Shown here piece by piece: positions 17,172 through 25,992 of a stretch of 45,373 nucleotides of DNA; the first letter of the stretch is position 1; each line of letters opens with the position of its first letter. The position numbers and the translations under genes were made by a program. The stretch covers positions 1 through 45,373 of the forward strand of contig JANTGF010000027.1 in NCBI GenBank assembly GCA_024763075.1, in the 5' to 3' direction. This DNA is from Bacteroidales bacterium. GTDB taxonomy: Bacteria > Bacteroidota > Bacteroidia > Bacteroidales > VadinHA17. Under the pieces are notes generated by a model, which was not told the DNA's origin, searched no databases, and saw nothing but the letters and a program-made list of their open reading frames with translations.

Positions 17172-18491
17172 ATGAATATGGATAACAAGCCATTAAGTAA
17201 CTTCAGAATCTCCAGGTTTATCAGTGATGAAGCCTATGGTGGTATTGTTTTAATTCTCGCCACTGTTGCAGCCCTGGTTTGGGCTAATTCTGCATTCTAT
17301 GAAAGCTATCATTATATCTGGCATGAATTAAAAGTGGGAATAGTCTGGGGTAAGATCGACCTGGTTAGTTCCCTGCACCACTGGATTAATGATGGATTAA
17401 TGGCACTTTTCTTTTTCACTGTGGGACTTGAGATAAAAAGGGAAGTGATGGGAGGAGAACTTTCATCGATAAAAAAGGCTTCAATGCCTATTGCTGCAGC
17501 CATTGGAGGAATGATAGTTCCTGCGCTGTTCTATGTTCTGGTAGTAGCAAAACATCCGGAGTATATGAACGGATGGGGTATACCCATGGCAACGGATATT
17601 GCATTTGCGCTGGGTTTACTGGCATTACTAGGTAAGCGTGTAAATATAAACCTGAAAATATTCCTTACAGCACTTGCCATTGCTGATGATCTGGGCGCAG
17701 TATTGGTTATTGCTGTATTTTATACAGACACGATTATTTTTAGTGAACTTATCAGTGCCGGTTTCTTCCTGATTATATTGATCATTGCAAATATTTCAGG
17801 TATCAGAAATGCATTATTTTATGCATTGGTGGGCTTTGTGGGAGTTTGGCTTGCATTTATTTCTTCGGGAGTTCATGCCACCATTGCAGGTGTATTGATT
17901 GCACTTACCATTCCGGCACGTACAAAACTTGATGAAAATGAATATGTTAAAGAACTTTCAAGATGTTTAAATAAGTTTGAAAATGAACAACCGAATGATA
18001 ACACACTATTAACAAAGCATCAGGCACATTTGATTTCTAAAATTGATGATCTCAACGATAAGGCACAAACACCTTTACAAAATCTTGAACATGCACTTCA
18101 CCCTGTTACAGCATATTTTATTCTGCCGGTTTTTGCTCTCAGCAATGCAGGGGTACATATTGAAGGCAGTATTCTTCAAATGGTATTGCATCCCATCTCA
18201 CTCGGTATTATTGCAGGACTGGTATTTGGGAAATTTATTGGAATTTCATTTTTATCACATATCACGGCATGGTTAAAAATTTCGGTTCTTCCCGAGGGGG
18301 TAAGCTGGAAGCAAATCTATGGTATTGCTTTTCTCGCAGGAATCGGCTTTACGATGTCTATGTTTATTTCTGAACTTGCCTTTGTTGAAGAAGAATATAA
18401 GCAAATAGCGAAAGTAGGCATTATGGCTGCTTCACTTGTTTCTGCTACATTAGGAATGGTATGGCTGAGTATGGCAGCAAAGAAGACTTAA
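17172..18491 (+). CDS. nhaA: Na+/H+ antiporter NhaA
   Basis: A 439-residue inner-membrane antiporter that exports Na+ in exchange for protons. The functional aspartates of E. coli NhaA are matched by Asp142 (MATDIAFALG) and the pair Asp172-Asp173 (AIADDLGAV). FFFTVGLEIKREV at about 80-92 and the GKFIGI segment with its conserved Lys are also present. It is longer than the E. coli protein (388) because of a hydrophilic insert at about residues 255-310, a feature common in Bacteroidota NhaA. It follows the phosphoesterase gene by 24 bp and converges on the reductase gene 40 bp downstream. Consistent with a marine or saline habitat, but not proof of one. Confidence 0.97.
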   Translation: MNMDNKPLSNFRISRFISDEAYGGIVLILATVAALVWANSAFYESYHYIWHELKVGIVWGKIDLVSSLHHWINDGLMALFFFTVGLEIKREVMGGELSSIKKASMPIAAAIGGMIVPALFYVLVVAKHPEYMNGWGIPMATDIAFALGLLALLGKRVNINLKIFLTALAIADDLGAVLVIAVFYTDTIIFSELISAGFFLIILIIANISGIRNALFYALVGFVGVWLAFISSGVHATIAGVLIALTIPARTKLDENEYVKELSRCLNKFENEQPNDNTLLTKHQAHLISKIDDLNDKAQTPLQNLEHALHPVTAYFILPVFALSNAGVHIEGSILQMVLHPISLGIIAGLVFGKFIGISFLSHITAWLKISVLPEGVSWKQIYGIAFLAGIGFTMSMFISELAFVEEEYKQIAKVGIMAASLVSATLGMVWLSMAAKKT

Positions 18492-18531
18492 ATTTTCAAT
18501 TTACCGTTACCTGAAAAATTTATATACGCAT

Positions 18532-19494
18532 TCATAAATTAAGGTCAATCCCCGTTTGATTAGTAATGGCTTTTTCATACAGATTTGTAGCCATAACCAG
18601 GTCAAACAATGCCATTCCTACCGATTTAAAAACCCGGGCACCGGATTTTGGCACCTTCGAACCACCTTGAATAAGACTTCCCAATGATTGTAAGTCTTTT
18701 TCTTCAATAATTCCATTTGTTAATGGTTTGAGAAGGTCTCCTGATTCTCTTTTTGCCATGGCTGTATCGTAATAAATGGCATTTGCATTCCGGCAAACTG
18801 CATCCGGAAACTCCTGCATTTCCGGTTTGTAGGATCCGATTCCAATAAATAATTTGTTTTCAACCAGCTCATCTTTGTCTGAAAAAACCGGATCGGTTGC
18901 TGTAGTTGTTGTAATTACACACTCTGATTCTCTTATAAGTACATCAGCATTACGGGCAAATTGTATTTGTAAATCAGGAAATTCCTTTTTCACCCCATAT
19001 TTCATTGATTCCATATTTTCCGGGTTCCGGTCAAAAATGATCAGCTTACTAAAATTCCTGACTGATCTTGCAAATAAGGCCTGGCTTAAACCCTGGACGC
19101 CGGCACCAATCACTCCCACCGTCTGAATGTGATCATCCGACAAATACTTAAAAGCTGCCCCTCCGACTGCCCCGGTACGAAAAGAGGTTATTCCCGCCCC
19201 ACTGAACAGGGCAAGTGGCTCACCATTCTTTCCGTCATTCAGAACGACAATTCCCTGAATGGAAGGAATTTGCAGCTTTCTGTTTCCTGGAAATACCGAT
19301 ACCAGCTTAGTAGAGAAATAATTCCCTGTAAAAGCCGGCATAAGGAGTAATAAATTTTCATTTTGGTACACGTGGGTACGATCGGGCATGGTAAAATCTC
19401 CCTTTTCCTGAATAAGCAAAGCCTCCTCCATTGCTTCTACAGCTTCTGTCCGGGTCATTAACTCCTCTATTTCATTGGATTGAATAAACAGCAT
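18532..19494 (-). CDS. Ornithine cyclodeaminase/mu-crystallin family; possible pyrroline-2-carboxylate reductase
   Basis: A 320-residue NAD(P)-dependent enzyme of the ornithine cyclodeaminase/mu-crystallin family. Residues 127-135 (GVIGAGVQG) form the Rossmann loop, Lys63 (STKLVSVFPGN) matches the conserved substrate-site Lys, and SFRTGAVGG at 104-112 is the family hallmark. A conserved Asp follows in YYDTAMA. The family contains ornithine cyclodeaminases, alanine dehydrogenases, ketimine reductases and delta1-pyrroline-2-carboxylate reductases. The predicted hydroxyproline dehydratase 3.6 kb away makes the last activity attractive, but sequence alone does not decide. It is transcribed alone on the minus strand. 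Confidence 0.85.
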   Translation of the reverse strand: MLFIQSNEIEELMTRTEAVEAMEEALLIQEKGDFTMPDRTHVYQNENLLLLMPAFTGNYFSTKLVSVFPGNRKLQIPSIQGIVVLNDGKNGEPLALFSGAGITSFRTGAVGGAAFKYLSDDHIQTVGVIGAGVQGLSQALFARSVRNFSKLIIFDRNPENMESMKYGVKKEFPDLQIQFARNADVLIRESECVITTTTATDPVFSDKDELVENKLFIGIGSYKPEMQEFPDAVCRNANAIYYDTAMAKRESGDLLKPLTNGIIEEKDLQSLGSLIQGGSKVPKSGARVFKSVGMALFDLVMATNLYEKAITNQTGIDLNL

Positions 19495-19582
19495 AATTGG
19501 AATATTTGTTTAAATTATATTTTAGAAAATATTTTAAGCAATCAGAAAGGTCCTATAATTTATCAAACAAAATAGAATATCT

Positions 19583-20305
19583 CTATAGTTTATTTCCAAT
19601 AATATGTATTCTCTTATTTATCTTATGGGATAATCTCCGCTTATGTTTTTGGTAAAAAAAACCTGAATGATTTCTTACATTGTACTCTTCCTCAAAAAAT
19701 GGAACGCATGTAATTTCATTTTTCCAGAGTACATATCTCAAGCTTAACTGGTCACGTTTAGAATAGTTTTGAAATTCCTCCCACCAAGCCTCATCAAATT
19801 CAACAATCTTTTTGTGCATATGATTCCGGAAAATTATATTCCCTTCAAATAATCCAAGATTTTCTGGAAAATTTTCTGATTTTAGTTTTTCTATTTGTTT
19901 ATGAATAATGTTTTTTTTCTCCTTGCCAATTCTGATACAAAGACGGGCTTCGTCATATGTACAGTCTCTGAAAGGATGTTTTGGCATTGAAACTAACACA
20001 CCTTTATCTATAAGTTCAAGAATCCTGGAATATGCGTAATTCCCTCTAAGTCCAACATTGCCATCAACCCATAAGCTATATTGGTACTTTTCTAAAATTT
20101 TATGAGGATTTAATTTAGCAAAACGAGAAAGTGTTACCTTGTTTTTAGATTGAAATGGGATGGGATACAATTGCCAAATACTGTTTTTTGGAGGAGTAAA
20201 ATCATTTGAAAAACAAATATAATCACAGTCTGCCATTACTTCATCCGGCTCAATCAATTTATCATATTTATCCACTATTGAAGTATAGAAAACAATGTTT
20301 TTCAT
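19583..20305 (-). CDS. DUF616 (TOD1/MUCI70-type) glycosyltransferase-like protein
   Basis: A 240-residue protein with the DUF616 signatures in order: WVDGN at 79-83, HPFRDCTYDEA at 110-120, GLFEGNIIFR at 151-160, and WWEEFQNYSKRDQLS at 174-188. Plant relatives (TOD1, MUCI70) act in polysaccharide synthesis, and bacterial ones occur in surface-polysaccharide clusters, so sugar transfer is likely; the donor and acceptor are unknown. No membrane segment is seen. The gene is clearly more AT-rich than its flanks and stands next to a methyltransferase gene of similar composition, suggesting acquisition as a small polysaccharide-type fragment. Confidence 0.78.
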   Translation of the reverse strand: MKNIVFYTSIVDKYDKLIEPDEVMADCDYICFSNDFTPPKNSIWQLYPIPFQSKNKVTLSRFAKLNPHKILEKYQYSLWVDGNVGLRGNYAYSRILELIDKGVLVSMPKHPFRDCTYDEARLCIRIGKEKKNIIHKQIEKLKSENFPENLGLFEGNIIFRNHMHKKIVEFDEAWWEEFQNYSKRDQLSLRYVLWKNEITCVPFFEEEYNVRNHSGFFYQKHKRRLSHKINKRIHIIGNKL

Positions 20306-20413
20306 AATTTAAAATGCTATTTTGGAGAAATGCCCTTGAGCTATTTGTATATTAAGTCTTTAAATTCTCAAAATCTATAATTCGCTATAACGCGAACAAT
20401 TGCAATACCCTGC

Positions 20414-21058
20414 TCAAAAAGCTACACTGCATTTAAAAGCAATGTTACGTGAGAATAACTTTGGGAAGTGATTTGCTAATTTTCTGCTTTTCAAGTTCAC
20501 AATATCTTGAATATTAAAATATTCACTCAACAAATTTAACGCCCCTTCATAAGATAAAAACTGTAAATGAGTGGGGTCTTCTGCAATTACAAGCTTTTTA
20601 CCCCTGAGGACCTGGTAACGATCTTTCAAATGGTATGCAATCGGAAAATTCCCAATAAATTTGCCATCCTTTTTTAAAATGCGTTTAATTTCACTTAATG
20701 TAATTTTTGGGTATGGCAGATGTTCCAGAACTTCCGCCATAACAACCATGTCGAATGAACCGTCCAGGAAAGGTAAGGTTTCATTAAGATTAGTAAATTT
20801 GGTTTCAACATTATATGTGTCTTTTGCATACTGAAGTGCTTTTTTGTCAATATCACCTATAGTTACATTATTTGTATCAATAAAGTATCTAGTTAATTTA
20901 CCATCTCTACCCCCTAGATCAAGAACTTTCTTATTTCCACCTATCCATTGAGAAAATAGTAATCCCCGTTCTTTTTCCATACGACTTTGCCCTAGTCGAT
21001 TCCCATTTTCGTGGTGTGATTCATAATATGATTGAACTCTAGATTCCCCCGTTTTCAT
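20414..21058 (-). CDS. SAM-dependent methyltransferase (type 11)
   Basis: A 214-residue soluble class I methyltransferase. Motif I is VLDLGGRDG (residues 45-53), an acidic residue ends the second strand (GDIDKK, 68-73), and FDMVVMAEVLEHLPYP at 102-117 is the Methyltransf_11 hallmark. The acceptor is unknown; partners of this type are common in O-antigen and exopolysaccharide clusters. It is 108 bp from the DUF616 gene, same strand, and equally AT-rich. No rRNA- or quinone-specific motif is evident. Confidence 0.85.
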   Translation of the reverse strand: MKTGESRVQSYYESHHENGNRLGQSRMEKERGLLFSQWIGGNKKVLDLGGRDGKLTRYFIDTNNVTIGDIDKKALQYAKDTYNVETKFTNLNETLPFLDGSFDMVVMAEVLEHLPYPKITLSEIKRILKKDGKFIGNFPIAYHLKDRYQVLRGKKLVIAEDPTHLQFLSYEGALNLLSEYFNIQDIVNLKSRKLANHFPKLFSRNIAFKCSVAF

Positions 21059-21614
21059 TGTTTACAACTATCTTTAATTATTACACAAAACATTCATTCT
21101 ATAATCTGAAATTGCCTAAAATAGAAAAAATAAATAATTTTCCAGCTTGTTCTCATTATTATTTGTAATATAATTTATGTTTCGCAGGAAAAGTAGTTTG
21201 GCATAATATATTGATATTAAGCTTATTGACCCTTATTGAGTCCTTTCAGATATCCTCTGCCTATCGGCAGACAGATTTGGGGCCCTGGTGGTTAAAATTG
21301 GATACTCTGTATTACCACTAAGGAACACTAAGGAACGCACAAAGAACAGAAAGTAAAAAGTTAAAAAATGAAAAGATTAAGTAATTAGTTATCATGGATA
21401 GATTTTGGTTATGGATTTTTAACTAATTAAATATAACAATCCTATCTTTAAGTGCCAAGCATTTGTATTATAATATTTTATGTAATTTCTAAGGTTGACT
21501 GAGAAATCTTAATAATAAAGCAGATTTCTCTCCATCGTACCTCAGGTTCGATGACATATTAAATATGACTAAACTCCTGTGACTTATACCCGCAGCTCGA
21601 AATCTATAATCATC
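21059..21614. other. 556-bp AT-rich intergenic region with short repeats
   Basis: No convincing gene was found. It contains the hairpin TCTGCC-TATC-GGCAGA (21256-21271), a tandem CTAAGGAAC doublet near 21320, and a perfect 9-bp inverted repeat GAGAAATCT/AGATTTCTC (21501-21509 with 21522-21530). None is followed by a T-run. It looks like accumulated repeat debris between the AT-rich gene pair and the five-gene operon. Confidence 0.6.
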
Positions 21615-22826
21615 CTAAAAACTGATCTCAATCTGGTTTCTTAAAAGATCATCCAAAGTATCCCGTTCGCGGATAAGTTGCATTTTATCACCTGTCACCA
21701 TTGCTTCTGCAGGGCGGAATCTTGAATTATACTGAGATACCATGCTGTAACCATATCCTCCGGCATGGGTAATCGCCAGTATATCTCCTTCCCTGATCTC
21801 ATTCAGTAACCGGTTTTTCGCAAAATTGTCTATCTCACACAAATTGCCCACAACCGTATACTTTTTTTTCTTCGCATCCGGGTTACTCAGGTTCAGAATC
21901 TCATGATATGCATCGTAAAACATGGGCCGGATTAAATGATTAAAGCCTGAATCCACTCCGGCAAAATCAACCAGACCATTGGACTTCAGAACCTTTACCT
22001 GAGTCAGCAAGGTACCGCTCTCCCCCACCAGAAAACGGCCCGGTTCAAACCACAATTCAATTTTCTTTCCCAATTTATTGCAAAAAGCATTGTATTTGGG
22101 TTTCAGAGCATTACCAAGTTCTTTTAGATCAATGACTTTCTCCCCGGCATAATGTGGTACTTTTATGCCGCCGCCAAAATCAATGTATTTTAAATGCGGG
22201 AAATCCTGAGCGAGATTAAAAATGATCTCAGCTCCTTTTAAAAAAACCTCCGTTTTCATTATCACATGGCTGGAATGTAAATGGATTCCATCCACCACAA
22301 TCCCGTATTTTGAAATAATCTCATGCAATTTATCAAACAGGTTCAAAGAAATTCCAAATTTTGACTGATTGTGCCAGTTTGCTACTTTTTCAGTTTGAGA
22401 TTCCGCAATAATATGTGGATTTAACCGTATAAAACAGGATTTGGAGGAGCCATATTCCCTTCCGAATTTTTCCAGGTTGGAAAGATTCTCAATATTAAGG
22501 GATGTGCCAAGTTTAACAGCCTCTCTTATTTCGTTAAAATCAACCAAATTAGGGGTAAATACGATCTGTTCAGGCTGAAAACCCATCAGCAATCCGGTTT
22601 GGATCTCAGGTATAGAAACGGTATCCAGCCCAACTCCCTCCTTCAGCATCAGTTTTAAAATACTGATATTTGAATTAGACTTCATCGCATACCTGATCTG
22701 CACTGGAAAAGTCCTGAATGCATCCTGAAAATATGAAATCTGCCTCCTTATGATATCAGCATCATAAAAATAAAGGGGAGTACCAAATTTTTTAGCGGCA
22801 TTTAATAATCTTTTCCTGTTAAGCAT
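21615..22826 (-). CDS. lysA: Diaminopimelate decarboxylase-like PLP enzyme
   Basis: A 403-residue fold-III PLP decarboxylase. Lys49 in YAMKSNSN is the cofactor lysine, DFGGGI around residue 217 binds phosphate, EPGRFLV is the conserved dimer-site motif, and YGYSM carries the late Tyr. Diaminopimelate decarboxylase makes lysine from meso-diaminopimelate. Two sites deviate: the usual HIGS(Q) reads HLHSSH, and the CES(G)D substrate loop reads NLCEIDNF. The Cys-Glu is kept but the Ser is lost, so a relative acting on another amino acid or carrier-bound substrate is possible. It is the last gene of a tight minus-strand operon, 11 bp after the kinase gene. Confidence 0.8.
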   Translation of the reverse strand: MLNRKRLLNAAKKFGTPLYFYDADIIRRQISYFQDAFRTFPVQIRYAMKSNSNISILKLMLKEGVGLDTVSIPEIQTGLLMGFQPEQIVFTPNLVDFNEIREAVKLGTSLNIENLSNLEKFGREYGSSKSCFIRLNPHIIAESQTEKVANWHNQSKFGISLNLFDKLHEIISKYGIVVDGIHLHSSHVIMKTEVFLKGAEIIFNLAQDFPHLKYIDFGGGIKVPHYAGEKVIDLKELGNALKPKYNAFCNKLGKKIELWFEPGRFLVGESGTLLTQVKVLKSNGLVDFAGVDSGFNHLIRPMFYDAYHEILNLSNPDAKKKKYTVVGNLCEIDNFAKNRLLNEIREGDILAITHAGGYGYSMVSQYNSRFRPAEAMVTGDKMQLIRERDTLDDLLRNQIEISF

Positions 22827-22837
22827 GAGGTCTGGGT

Positions 22838-23743
22838 TTATAAGACAACTTCAGTTGTCACATTTTTTACTCTTTCCAATAACTCTTCCACTCTTTTCTT
22901 TTGTTTCTGATTTTCTGTCTTTACCAACTTATTTAGATGCCAGTATGTCATTCCCAGTGCTGCCCAACGGATGTAATCCGGTAAACTTTTCAACTCTTCA
23001 CTACTTAATCTCCTCTTTCTCTGATAATTATCAAGGAAAACTTTTAATAGACGGGGCTCCGGATGATTGTTTTTATAACAAAACCCATGGATGGTCATTC
23101 CCACATCAAACAAGAGTGTATCCACGGCAAATTCTTCAAAATCAATAATTGCAAGCAGTTTATTATCCTGGAAAAAAGTATTGTCAGGAAATACATCTCC
23201 GTGAATCAGCCCTTTTGGCAAGGATGGATTCATTATATCAGAAAGCTTTTCTGTCCAGAAGGTAAATTCATCCTTTATCTGGGTATCCGGGTAGGCCTGA
23301 AAATCCCGGGATTTTACCAATTCAATACAGGCATTAATATGAATCGTGTTCTTCTTTGAAATACCCTTATATTTAATGCTGTTTAGCCAGGCTACCATGG
23401 AGGCTGTTTCAGCAACTGTTTGCTCATTCAACTCAGGAAAAGAACCTTCAATAAATTCGTAGATTACAAACCGTCCTTCGGGTAATTCAGTAAGATAGGT
23501 ACCATCTGTCCTTCCCACAGGATAAGCTGCAGGAAAATTCACTGTTCTAAGCAACTTCATTAACTTCATTTCCTGCAAAATGCTCCGGCGCTCCTGCTCC
23601 ACACAGTTCCTGAGCAGGAAAGTCCCTTTATGTGTATTCACCCTGAAATTCTCATTGGCAAAACCCTGATTAATTAAATGATATTCAATCAGATTCCCAA
23701 GAGAATAATAATTCAAAATTCTATTTAACAAATCTCTGTCCAC
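22838..23743 (-). CDS. Homoserine kinase type II-like / APH-fold phosphotransferase
   Basis: A 301-residue kinase of the aminoglycoside phosphotransferase fold. The catalytic loop is HGDVFPDN at 181-188 (Asp183 as base) and the metal-binding motif is IIDFEE at 199-204. The block GLIHGDVFPDN...FFQDNKLLAIIDF...LLFDVG closely follows the ThrB-type homoserine kinases of proteobacteria, which make O-phosphohomoserine. Its place directly in front of a diaminopimelate-decarboxylase-like gene supports an aspartate-family amino-acid role. A choline- or sugar-kinase activity cannot be excluded. It starts 30 bp after the fucosidase gene. Confidence 0.78.
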   Translation of the reverse strand: MDRDLLNRILNYYSLGNLIEYHLINQGFANENFRVNTHKGTFLLRNCVEQERRSILQEMKLMKLLRTVNFPAAYPVGRTDGTYLTELPEGRFVIYEFIEGSFPELNEQTVAETASMVAWLNSIKYKGISKKNTIHINACIELVKSRDFQAYPDTQIKDEFTFWTEKLSDIMNPSLPKGLIHGDVFPDNTFFQDNKLLAIIDFEEFAVDTLLFDVGMTIHGFCYKNNHPEPRLLKVFLDNYQRKRRLSSEELKSLPDYIRWAALGMTYWHLNKLVKTENQKQKKRVEELLERVKNVTTEVVL

Positions 23744-23773
23744 TGATTATTGTGTACTGTTAAATGATAACTA

Positions 23774-25102
23774 TCAATTGCTTTCTATCACCTGTCCATC
23801 CTTCCGGTACACCTCAGCCGGGCCTTTCAAAAGCACAGCTATCACGGTTACCTGCTCATCCAGGACTTCCTCAGGTACATCAATATACAATAAACCCGGT
23901 ACAGAACTCCAGTAGGCTTTCATCATCACTTTCCAGTCAAGTTTTGTACCCTTTCCAACCACCCATATCCGGTTCACTTCATTTTTCAGACCTTTGATCA
24001 ATACCGGACCTTTTGGAATATTGTCAAGATACAGATACAGGATGGTATGGTCCTTTGATAAAGCAGTAGGCCCGTTAAAATGTCCGGGAGGGAGTCCGGC
24101 TACCGTACCATATACCGCTTCGCTGTGTTTTTTCGTCCATCTTCCCAGTTCTTTCAAAACAGCTACCTGCTCATCCGGAATGGTTCCATCTGCTTTCGGA
24201 CCGATATCCAGCAATAAATTACCTCCCATACCAATTACATCCGTGAAGATCCGAATGATCTGGTTTGGCGTTTTATAATTGTGATCATTCCCCTGGTAAC
24301 CCCAGGAATCATTCATGGTCATGCACAATTCCCACCAGGGATCTGCTGGTTTTGTGATCGGAACTCCCTGTTCCGGCGTGCTATAGTCGCCATAACCGTT
24401 GATTCTCGAATTAAGTATGACCTTTGGATCACATTTTCGAAGATCCCGGCTCATTTCTTTCGATTTCCACTGTTCTGCATTGTAATCCCAGTCACCATCA
24501 AACCAAAATAAATCGGGTTTAAACTTTTTACATAATTCCATCAGCTGATCATGACGGAATTTCAAAAAGTTATTCCATCTCAGGGAATCGTTACTGTATC
24601 GGTTTTCCTTCCTTGTAAAATGAGGGTAATCCGGATGTGACCAGTCAAGCTGTGAAAAATAGATCCCGACCTTCAGCCTGTTTTTTCTCAATGCTTTTAC
24701 AAAAGGTGTGACGAGGTCCCTGCCTGCCGGTGTTTTCTTAACAACATTGAGATCGCTTAACTTAGTATCCCACAGGGCCACACCGTCATGATGTTTTGCC
24801 GTAAGCACAGCATATTTTGCTCCGCTTTCCTTTATCAGTTCTGCCCATTCCTCCGGGTGATAATTCACAGCAGTGAAGCCGTTCAACTGATCCATATAAT
24901 CTTCATAAGAGATGTATCCATTATAAAATGACCAGGACTCATCAATCCCGTTTACCGAATAAATGCCCCAGTGAATAAAAATCCCCAGTTTGGCATCTTT
25001 AAACCACTGCATCCGTTTTGTCTTCTCTGCCAGAGATTCCTGTGCCTGAAGCATGAATAAATTTGTAAGTAATAGAATAATGGCAAGCAGTTTCTTTTTC
25101 AT
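23774..25102 (-). CDS. Alpha-L-fucosidase (GH29), secreted
   Basis: A 442-residue GH29 enzyme with a cleavable signal peptide (MKKKLL...LQA-QE, cut near residue 20), so periplasmic rather than lipid-anchored. LGIFIHWGIYS at 39-49, KHHDG at 103-107 and the nucleophile Asp202 in FWFDGDWD are all present. A C-terminal beta-sandwich follows from about residue 345. Unlike the fucosidase at 3866 it lacks a discoidin-like tail. It sits in the middle of an operon, 19 bp after a glycerophosphodiesterase gene and 30 bp before the kinase gene, an uncommon setting for a glycoside hydrolase. Confidence 0.94.
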   Translation of the reverse strand: MKKKLLAIILLLTNLFMLQAQESLAEKTKRMQWFKDAKLGIFIHWGIYSVNGIDESWSFYNGYISYEDYMDQLNGFTAVNYHPEEWAELIKESGAKYAVLTAKHHDGVALWDTKLSDLNVVKKTPAGRDLVTPFVKALRKNRLKVGIYFSQLDWSHPDYPHFTRKENRYSNDSLRWNNFLKFRHDQLMELCKKFKPDLFWFDGDWDYNAEQWKSKEMSRDLRKCDPKVILNSRINGYGDYSTPEQGVPITKPADPWWELCMTMNDSWGYQGNDHNYKTPNQIIRIFTDVIGMGGNLLLDIGPKADGTIPDEQVAVLKELGRWTKKHSEAVYGTVAGLPPGHFNGPTALSKDHTILYLYLDNIPKGPVLIKGLKNEVNRIWVVGKGTKLDWKVMMKAYWSSVPGLLYIDVPEEVLDEQVTVIAVLLKGPAEVYRKDGQVIESN

Positions 25103-25121
25103 CTGTACGGATTTTTTAGTT

Positions 25122-25979
25122 TTATTTTATTCTGTCCGGATAATTTGTAATGATCCCATCCACTTTCAGTTTCAGAAGCTTGTTCGCATCTTTCGGGTCA
25201 TCTACTGTCCAGACATTTACTTTTTTCCCTGAATTATGTATTTTTTTGATGATTCTCCGGTTGGCAAAATGGTAAAACAAACTATATTCAGTGATATAGG
25301 AATGTTTTCTGAAATTATAATATTCAAGTCCGCCGTCAACCAGCATAAAAGGAAGAAGCGGGAACTTAACGACAAATAATTTATGTAATTTCAGCTCCGG
25401 TTCAATTTCATGCAGCTTCTCCAGTACTCCGGTATAAAACGAATGAACAATACACCAATCCATGGTATTGTTTTCTCTGATAATATCAACCACATGTTGT
25501 TCTATCCCGGGATAATACTCACTCCCACCCTTAATTTCAATAATCAGTGCGGCCCGACCGTCAATGAACCGGATCACATCTTCCAGCAAAGGGATCTGCT
25601 CATTTTTAAATTCAGGAGAGAATTTATATCCTGCATCCAATTGTGAAATCTCATCCCATGTTTTGGATTTAATCGGTCCTTTACCATTGGTGGTCCGGTC
25701 AAGTGTTTCGTCATGCATAACCACAATTTTCCCATCCAGGGATTGATGCACATCAATTTCAATCCGGTCAACCTTATTTTCCAAACCAATTTTTATGGCT
25801 GCAAGCGTATTTTCCGGAGCCAGGCCTCCTGCTCCCCGGTGTCCGACAATGATATGTTTATTTTTACTCATGGTTTTATCAGGTATCAGGTATAATGGAG
25901 ACAAAGACAGAAGAATATAACCAAGTATCAGCAAAATGATGACACCCAGGATTTTCAAAGATTTTATTACGATGTTCAT
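25122..25979 (-). CDS. Glycerophosphodiester phosphodiesterase family protein, membrane-anchored
   Basis: A 285-residue enzyme with one N-terminal membrane segment (about residues 7-29) and an external GDPD domain. GHRGAGGLAPENT at 46-58 holds catalytic His47; EIDVHQS at 74-80 and HDETLDRTT from His89 complete the active site, and IEIKG supplies a further metal ligand. The reaction splits glycerophosphodiesters into an alcohol and glycerol-3-phosphate. I chose ATG 25979 because the frame extends further upstream only by overlapping the nitrilase gene, while 25979 leaves a 13-bp gap and gives a clean membrane anchor. Confidence 0.92.
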   Translation of the reverse strand: MNIVIKSLKILGVIILLILGYILLSLSPLYLIPDKTMSKNKHIIVGHRGAGGLAPENTLAAIKIGLENKVDRIEIDVHQSLDGKIVVMHDETLDRTTNGKGPIKSKTWDEISQLDAGYKFSPEFKNEQIPLLEDVIRFIDGRAALIIEIKGGSEYYPGIEQHVVDIIRENNTMDWCIVHSFYTGVLEKLHEIEPELKLHKLFVVKFPLLPFMLVDGGLEYYNFRKHSYITEYSLFYHFANRRIIKKIHNSGKKVNVWTVDDPKDANKLLKLKVDGIITNYPDRIK

Positions 25980-25992
25980 GGTTTTATTGAAT

